Assembly: GCA_025463105.1 (NCBI GenBank)
Contig: JAOAPW010000382.1
Coordinates: forward strand, 1 to 11,560
Source of the DNA: Candidatus Acidiferrum typicum
GTDB lineage: Bacteria > Acidobacteriota > Terriglobia > Acidiferrales > UBA7541
Reading direction: 5' to 3'
Length of the DNA: 11,560 nucleotides
Numbering within the stretch: the first letter of the stretch is position 1; the number at the start of each line of letters is the position of its first letter. The notes under the pieces are model-generated. The model did not search any database. It was not told where the DNA came from and saw only the letters and a list, made by a program, of their open reading frames with translations. Below, piece by piece: positions 8,113-11,560 of the stretch. The position numbers and the translations under genes were made by a program.

Positions 8113-8865
8113 TCAGGGCTTTGGTCTATCCCCAACCGGCAAGAGCAATCCGTGCTCCAATTGCAGCACGCGATCCGCGCGCTCCGCCAGAACTGTGTTG
8201 TGCGTTGCCAGGATGGAGGTCAGCTTGTGCTCACGATGCAATCGCTGCATCAATTCAAAAACCGCGATTGCATTTCGCTCGTCGAGATCTCCGGTGGGCT
8301 CGTCGGCCAGCAACAATGCCGGCTCTTGCACCAGCGCGCGCGCGATTGCCACACGCTGTTGCTCCCCTCCGGATAACTCCCCCGCACGCTGAGTTGCTCG
8401 CGCTTCCAAACCGACTTCGCTGAGCCAGCGTGCAGAAGTTGCGAGCGCCTCACCATACCCTGCACCGCGCATCAGCAGTGGCATCGCCACATTTTCGGCC
8501 GCCGTAAAATCGGCCAACAAGTGATGCCGCTGCCAAACAAAACCAATAGAGCGATTGCGATAATCTGCAAGTTCGCATTCCCGAAACGATTCTATCGCTT
8601 TCTCTTCGAAGTATACTGTACCGCTCGTCGGCGTGTCTAGCGCGGCCAGCAGGTGAAGCAAAGTACTTTTTCCCGCTCCCGAAGGACCGACGACCGCAAT
8701 CAATTCTCCTGCTTCGACGCGCACATTAACGCCGGAGAGAACCGTGATTTCGGCCGCGCCGGCGCAATAACTTTTTCGCAAATCACGCGCTTCGATCAGC
8801 ACGCCGGAGCGTACTTTCGCTTCCGGTCTTGTGCTGGGTGCCGTCGCTGTCGCTTCTGCTCGCAT
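8113..8865 (-). CDS. lolD: Lipoprotein-releasing ABC transporter ATP-binding protein LolD
   Basis: This is the ATPase of the LolCDE type, which extracts lipoproteins from the inner membrane for delivery to the outer membrane. Numbering from the longer TTG start at 8886 (257 residues): Walker A GPSGAGKST (67-75), Q-loop Q119, signature LSGGEQQR (171-178), Walker B LLLADE with catalytic E196, D-loop GDLD, and switch His H229 (ATHN). The segment RHHLLADFTAAENVAMPLL closely follows the LolD hallmark between Q-loop and signature, which contacts LolC/E and separates LolD from MacB. I chose ATG at 8865 (250 residues); the in-frame TTG at 8886 is the alternative. Neither has a convincing ribosome site, and the ABC domain begins well after both (VLIEARDLRKSY, from residue 29). 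It leads the clpC-bamA block. No permease gene is present, although the upstream neighbourhood is fully visible. Confidence 0.92.
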   Translation of the reverse strand: MRAEATATAPSTRPEAKVRSGVLIEARDLRKSYCAGAAEITVLSGVNVRVEAGELIAVVGPSGAGKSTLLHLLAALDTPTSGTVYFEEKAIESFRECELADYRNRSIGFVWQRHHLLADFTAAENVAMPLLMRGAGYGEALATSARWLSEVGLEARATQRAGELSGGEQQRVAIARALVQEPALLLADEPTGDLDERNAIAVFELMQRLHREHKLTSILATHNTVLAERADRVLQLEHGLLLPVGDRPKP

Positions 8866-8938
8866 ATGTGTCAAATCATTTCTCAATCTCGACCATTCCC
8901 AGGAGGGTACAACTTCACCGCCAGATCGCCATTTCCCA

Positions 8939-9079
8939 TCAGTACGAATCTATCACTACCTTAGATGCAATTTTCCCAGACGCGTTTGTTTGGCCAGTCC
9001 GGGCCGCTTGCCGAAGGTTCGGAGGGACAATCCTTTTCACTTTATTGCCCTTTGAGTGCCTGTGGATAAACTGGGTCAT
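8939..9079 (-). CDS. Possible small basic 46-residue protein in the lolD leader
   Basis: ATG at 9079 is preceded on the minus strand by GGAG with a 6-nt spacer (GGAGAACAAAATG). It opens a 46-codon frame ending in TGA at 8939-8941. The product begins MTQFIHRHSKGNKVKRIVPP and is rich in Lys, Arg, Asn and Ser, with no membrane segment or motif I recognise. A candidate -10 element lies about 50 bp upstream. Its stop overlaps an ATG (TGATG) opening an 18-codon frame. That frame ends in TGA overlapping the alternative TTG start of lolD. It could be a real small protein, a leader peptide tuning lolD translation, or chance. The good ribosome site and position support it; the length and lack of known relatives argue against it. 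Confidence 0.3.
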   Translation of the reverse strand: MTQFIHRHSKGNKVKRIVPPNLRQAARTGQTNASGKIASKVVIDSY

Positions 9080-9125
9080 TTTGTTCTCCACTGGCTCTCA
9101 CTCCCAAGTCATTGATACGGCGGTG

Positions 9126-9134
9126 ATTGTAGCA
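9126..9134 (-). promoter_or_regulatory. Candidate extended -10 promoter for the lolD-clpC-bamA unit
   Basis: On the minus strand TGCTACAAT gives a TGn extended -10 with hexamer TACAAT (5 of 6 to consensus). No clear -35 is visible at 16-18 bp, which is common for extended -10 promoters. It would start transcription near 9119, about 40 nt before the small ORF. Confidence 0.4.
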
Positions 9135-9235
9135 TAATCCGAATGACTTTCTGCGTCACTCTATACGAGCCTGTATGCCGGCAGCGCTTACGTCATGTAT
9201 AGGAGCAACCTGCACGCCAAATTCCCGCAGGCAGT

Positions 9236-9264
9236 ATCTTAAAATTTGTTTTTGTGCATATCAA
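9236..9264 (-). promoter_or_regulatory. Candidate sigma-70 promoter reading toward lolD
   Basis: TTGATA (9264-9259 on the minus strand, 5 of 6 to consensus), a 17-bp A/T-rich spacer and TAAGAT (9241-9236, 4 of 6) form a well-spaced housekeeping promoter. Transcription would begin near 9229 and give a leader of roughly 360 nt before lolD. Confidence 0.45.
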
Positions 9265-9370
9265 TACAGTGTGTTCCACACCGCGCGAAAGGAATTCCAG
9301 TACCTTCAATTCCCATCTATGGCAAATTGGAGAAGGCCCGACTCTATCGGCCACAAATTCTTTGGGCCGG

Positions 9371-9397
9371 TGTCGATTCAGGCGTTCCCCGAACGAC
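9371..9397 (+). promoter_or_regulatory. Candidate ECF42-dependent promoter of the DGPF gene
   Basis: TGTCGA (9371-9376), a 17-bp spacer and CGAC (9394-9397) lie upstream of the DGPF gene. As I recall from work on Streptomyces venezuelae ECF42, that group recognises a TGTCGA -35 and a CGA/TC -10. Transcription would start around 9404-9406 and leave about 43 nt before the ATG. This fits autoregulation of the DGPF-sigma pair. The assignment depends on my recollection of the motif and on the neighbouring sigma being ECF42. Confidence 0.6.
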
Positions 9398-9447
9398 TAT
9401 CTTGTGAAGCAGGATTGAGCTTCGATCAACTTTCACCGGAGGATGCC

Positions 9448-9804
9448 ATGAAATACCTATGCCTTATTTATGACGAAGAAAGCAAGCGAGGGACCATGCC
9501 GAAAGAGCAGATGGACGCGATGATGGGAGAATACGGCGCGTTTACCGAAGGAATCAGGAAGAGCGGCAAATACGTCGCGGGCGAAGCGCTACAACCTACT
9601 CAGACCGCCACAACCATTCGGGTCCGGCAGGGAAAAATTTCCACGACCGACGGCCCGTTTGCCGAAACGAAGGAGCAGCTCGGAGGCTTCTACCTGATCA
9701 ATGCGACCGATTTAAATGAAGCGATTCAACTGGCATCACGCATTCCCTCTGCCCGGACAGGCTCGATTGAAGTTCGGCCGATCAGGGTGTTTGACGGACA
9801 ATAA
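9448..9804 (+). CDS. YCII-related (DGPF) domain protein
   Basis: This 118-residue soluble protein belongs to the YCII-related/DGPF family, small alpha-beta proteins of uncertain biochemical role, often encoded beside ECF42 sigma factors. The N-terminus MKYLCLIYDEE is a typical family start. The signature D68-G69-P70-F71 sits in TTDGPFAETKEQLGGFYLI, and the C-terminal half (DLNEAIQLASRIPSA ... VRPI) is also typical. GGAGG at 9438-9442 lies 5 nt before the ATG, which decides this start over an in-frame ATG at 9175 that would add 91 residues with no family resemblance. A candidate ECF-type promoter lies at 9371-9397. The sigma gene follows after 43 bp, so the two probably share a transcript and the DGPF protein is a likely target of that sigma. 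Confidence 0.93.
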   Translation: MKYLCLIYDEESKRGTMPKEQMDAMMGEYGAFTEGIRKSGKYVAGEALQPTQTATTIRVRQGKISTTDGPFAETKEQLGGFYLINATDLNEAIQLASRIPSARTGSIEVRPIRVFDGQ

Positions 9805-9847
9805 TCGTAAGGGGAGAACGGCCCGACTCCGGGGGAAGCCTTACACA

Positions 9848-11107
9848 ATGACCGGCGATGTAGCCTCGAACGTTCGCGAGAGGATTGATGCACTCTATCG
9901 GTCGGACTCGCGGCGCGTCCTCGCCACTCTGATTCGCCTCCTCGGCGGCTTCGATGCCGCCGAGGAGGCGATGCATGATGCCTTCACTGCCGCACTCGAT
10001 TCGTGGCCGAGCGAAGGAGTTCCGGAGAATCCGCGGGCCTGGCTCATTTCCACAGGACGATTCAAAGCCATCGATCGGCTGCGCCGCGGAGCCCGCTTCG
10101 ACGCGGCGCTCGCTCGGGCAGCCGAACACCTGGAAGCCATCGCGTCGCCTCCCTCGGATTTTGACGACGACCTGGAGGACGATCGGCTGCGGCTTATTTT
10201 TACCTGCTGCCATCCGGCGCTCTCCGCCGACGCGCGCATCGCCCTCACGCTGCGAGAAGTTTGCGGCCTGGAAACCGAGCAGATCGCGCGCGCTTTCCTG
10301 ATTCCCGCGACAACACTCGCGCAACGCATCGTTCGCGCCAAGGGCAAAATTCGCGACGCGCACATTCCCTATCAGGTACCGTCGCGAGCCGAGCTTCCTG
10401 GCCGTCTTGATGTTGTGCTGCACGTGCTCTATCTGGTGTTCAACGAAGGTTACTCGGCCACGTCGGGTGACAACGTCGTTCGGCACGATCTCTCTGCGGA
10501 AGCGATTCGCCTGGGGCGTCTGCTGGTCGAGCTTCTGCCCGAACCCGAAGCCATCGGCCTGCTTGCACTGATGTTGCTGCATGATGCGCGACGCCCGGCG
10601 CGAACTTCCGCGGAGGGCGAGTTGATTCTGCTGGACGAGCAAGATCGCTCGCTTTGGAATCGTGAACAGATTCAGCAGGGGCTGGCGCTTGTCGATCAGG
10701 CACTGGCATCAAGAAGATTTGGACCTTACACCTTGCAGGCAGCCATCGCCGCGTTACACGCGCAAGCCGCAACCGCGGCTGCGACCGATTGGCGGCAAAT
10801 TGTAGGACTCTACGATGTACTTTTGCGGTTGGAAAATTCGCCCGTCGTGGAGCTAAATCGTGCAGCCGCCATTGCTATGCACGAAGGTCCCGAAACCGGT
10901 CTCGCGCTTGTCGATGCAATTTTGGCTCGCGGCGAACTTGCGGACTATTACCTCGCGCACTCCGCAAGGGCTGACCTTTGCCGCCGCCTGGGACGCACGC
11001 AGGAAGCAATCGCAGCCTACCAGCGCGCCCTCGCATTGACGACCCAGGCGCCGGAGCGCCGTTTCATCGAACGCCGGCTGGCAGAACTTGGAGCACACCT
11101 TGTGTAA
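9848..11107 (+). CDS. ECF42-type RNA polymerase sigma factor with TPR-like C-terminal extension
   Basis: The product is an extracytoplasmic-function sigma factor of 419 residues, about twice the length of a minimal ECF. Sigma region 2 spans about 12-80 (ALYRSDSRRVLATLIRLLG ... AWLISTGRFKAIDRLRR). A conserved linker reads RLIFTCCHPAL (114-124). Region 4 with its helix-turn-helix spans about 125-171 (LETEQIARAFLIPATTLAQR). The extension has the group's landmarks YLVFNEGYSAT (195-205) and DARRPAR ... LDEQDRSLWN (246-271), then TPR-like helices ending DYYLAHSARADLCRRLG ... AIAAYQRALAL. In ECF42 members this extension is reported to contact region 4 and be needed for activity, replacing an anti-sigma factor; none is encoded nearby. 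ATG at 9848 was chosen because region 2 begins just after it; an in-frame ATG at 9716 lies inside the DGPF gene and adds unrelated residues. The ribosome site is weak (GGGGG about 12 nt upstream), so coupling to DGPF translation is possible. Confidence 0.93.
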   Translation: MTGDVASNVRERIDALYRSDSRRVLATLIRLLGGFDAAEEAMHDAFTAALDSWPSEGVPENPRAWLISTGRFKAIDRLRRGARFDAALARAAEHLEAIASPPSDFDDDLEDDRLRLIFTCCHPALSADARIALTLREVCGLETEQIARAFLIPATTLAQRIVRAKGKIRDAHIPYQVPSRAELPGRLDVVLHVLYLVFNEGYSATSGDNVVRHDLSAEAIRLGRLLVELLPEPEAIGLLALMLLHDARRPARTSAEGELILLDEQDRSLWNREQIQQGLALVDQALASRRFGPYTLQAAIAALHAQAATAAATDWRQIVGLYDVLLRLENSPVVELNRAAAIAMHEGPETGLALVDAILARGELADYYLAHSARADLCRRLGRTQEAIAAYQRALALTTQAPERRFIERRLAELGAHLV

Positions 11108-11170
11108 ATCGACCGACAATTAAACCTGCCGTTCGCCAAATGACAATGCTCTCGTCGAATCTCGATTTAC
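11104..11170. repeat. 9-bp inverted repeat spanning the convergent gene ends
   Basis: GTAAATCGA (11104-11112) and its exact complement TCGATTTAC (11162-11170) enclose 49 bp. Each arm contains the stop codon of one convergent gene: TAA of the sigma gene at 11105-11107 and TAA of the cupin gene at 11169-11167. The loop is too long for a classical intrinsic terminator and there is no adjacent U-tract. It may be a weak bidirectional structure or chance. Confidence 0.3.
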
Positions 11171-11560
11171 TTGGCGGCCAGTAACCGGTTGGGGTCGACC
11201 CGCACGACAACGTACGTAATCGATCCTTCGATCTCGCTAAACCAATGCGGCACGCCCGCGGGAATCACGACCACGTCGCCCGCCTTTATCCGGCGAGACA
11301 CGCCGCCCTGGATAGCGGTGCCGCTTGCGCCGGGACCATCCTCCAGCTTGACGGAAATGGCGTCAGCCGGTCTCGGCTTCGCATTGACCATCGTGCCCCC
11401 GGTCACCAGAGTCCCCGCGCCATCCGTCACGTGATAAATTTCCGACACCTTGTAGTGCACAGCAGCCACACCGGGCGGCGACTGCGGCCGGTGGATTACG
11501 CCCACGGCAACGTTGTACCCTCCAGCGTCAACCACGCGAATGTTCGGTTGAGGATTCGTC
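11167..11560 (-). CDS. Cupin-domain protein (N-terminus beyond window)
   Basis: The frame is open from its stop at 11167 to the right edge, giving the last 130 residues; the start lies outside. A GTG at 11535 is in frame, but coding sequence continues upstream of it, so it is unlikely to be the true start. The cupin fold is shown by two motifs. Motif 1 is VHYKVSEIYHVTDGAGTLVTGG (written here as VHYKVSEIYHV, then TDGAGTLVTGG), with His and Glu ligands but Lys where HxH would have its second His. Motif 2 is GDVVVIPAGVPHWF, with the conserved PxG and ligand His. Between them is a long insert rich in Gly, Ala and Asp. Small single-domain cupins bind a metal and range from enzymes to binding proteins; substrate unknown. 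It converges on the sigma gene with 59 bp between stops, so it is not in that transcription unit. Confidence 0.85.
   Translation of the reverse strand, partial: TNPQPNIRVVDAGGYNVAVGVIHRPQSPPGVAAVHYKVSEIYHVTDGAGTLVTGGTMVNAKPRPADAISVKLEDGPGASGTAIQGGVSRRIKAGDVVVIPAGVPHWFSEIEGSITYVVVRVDPNRLLAAK

Larger units (their letters stand above)
8866..9447. other. Divergent intergenic region between lolD and the DGPF/ECF42 pair
   Basis: These 582 bp separate leftward lolD from rightward DGPF. I see two minus-strand promoter candidates (9236-9264 and around 9126-9134), one possible small ORF (8939-9079) and a rightward ECF-type promoter (9371-9397). I see no tRNA, no mobile-element remnant and no convincing longer gene. 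The stretch 9265-9370 holds nothing I can assign. Confidence 0.7.

Noticed and set aside
8829..9137. A 102-codon plus-strand frame across the lolD 5' end and the intergenic region.
   Set aside because: It overlaps lolD antisense, lacks a ribosome site and shows no recognisable features.
9175..9447. An in-frame upstream ATG that would extend the DGPF protein by 91 residues.
   Set aside because: The ribosome site and the family's normal N-terminus both point to ATG 9448. The extension would also run through the candidate ECF promoter.
9716..9847. An in-frame upstream ATG for the sigma factor, overlapping the DGPF gene.
   Set aside because: The extra residues resemble no sigma factor, and region 2 begins shortly after ATG 9848.
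1..11560. Possible defence system, prophage, integron or CRISPR locus.
   Set aside because: I found no integrase, transposase, nuclease, toxin-antitoxin pair, spaced repeats or tRNA attachment site. The genes fit a core chromosomal neighbourhood plus a regulatory pair.

Overview
The window looks like a chromosomal piece of an Acidobacteriota genome (Terriglobia / Koribacter-like, by inference). The reasons are an LolD-type ATPase, ClpC and BamA in one run, a secreted lipoprotein combining tandem Ig-like domains, IPT/TIG-like domains and a YVTN-type beta-propeller, a double-membrane envelope implied by BamA and LolD, moderately high GC and frequent non-ATG starts. No phylogenetic marker was available, so the phylum call rests on gene content and style.

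Layout. (1) Positions 1-2534, minus strand: the N-terminal 844 residues of a large lipoprotein that runs off the left edge. (2) 2636-5578, minus: BamA (Omp85), 980 residues with five POTRA domains. (3) A perfect 8-bp hairpin at 5616-5637 between bamA and clpC. (4) 5656-8082, minus: ClpC, 808 residues. (5) 8113-8865 (possibly to 8886), minus: LolD. (6) 8866-9447: a divergent intergenic region. It holds two candidate minus-strand promoters, a possible 46-codon small ORF ahead of lolD, and a candidate ECF42-type promoter reading rightward. (7) 9448-9804, plus: a YCII/DGPF-domain protein. (8) 9848-11107, plus: an ECF42-type sigma factor with a TPR-like C-terminal extension. (9) 11167 to beyond 11560, minus: a cupin-domain protein cut by the right edge, convergent with the sigma gene.

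How the genes work together. The minus-strand block lolD-clpC-bamA reads as one transcription unit for envelope upkeep: LolD powers lipoprotein release to the outer membrane, ClpC unfolds proteins for degradation by ClpP, and BamA inserts beta-barrels into the outer membrane. The LolC/E permease that LolD needs is not here. The rightward pair is a self-contained regulatory module: an ECF42 sigma next to its usual partner, a DGPF protein. A match to the group's published target motif lies just upstream of the DGPF gene, suggesting positive autoregulation without a separate anti-sigma factor.

I found no mobile elements, CRISPR arrays, tRNA or rRNA genes, and no defence system. The best leads are the ECF42 module with its promoter, the unusual leader of the lolD-clpC-bamA unit, and the propeller lipoprotein with an inserted domain.
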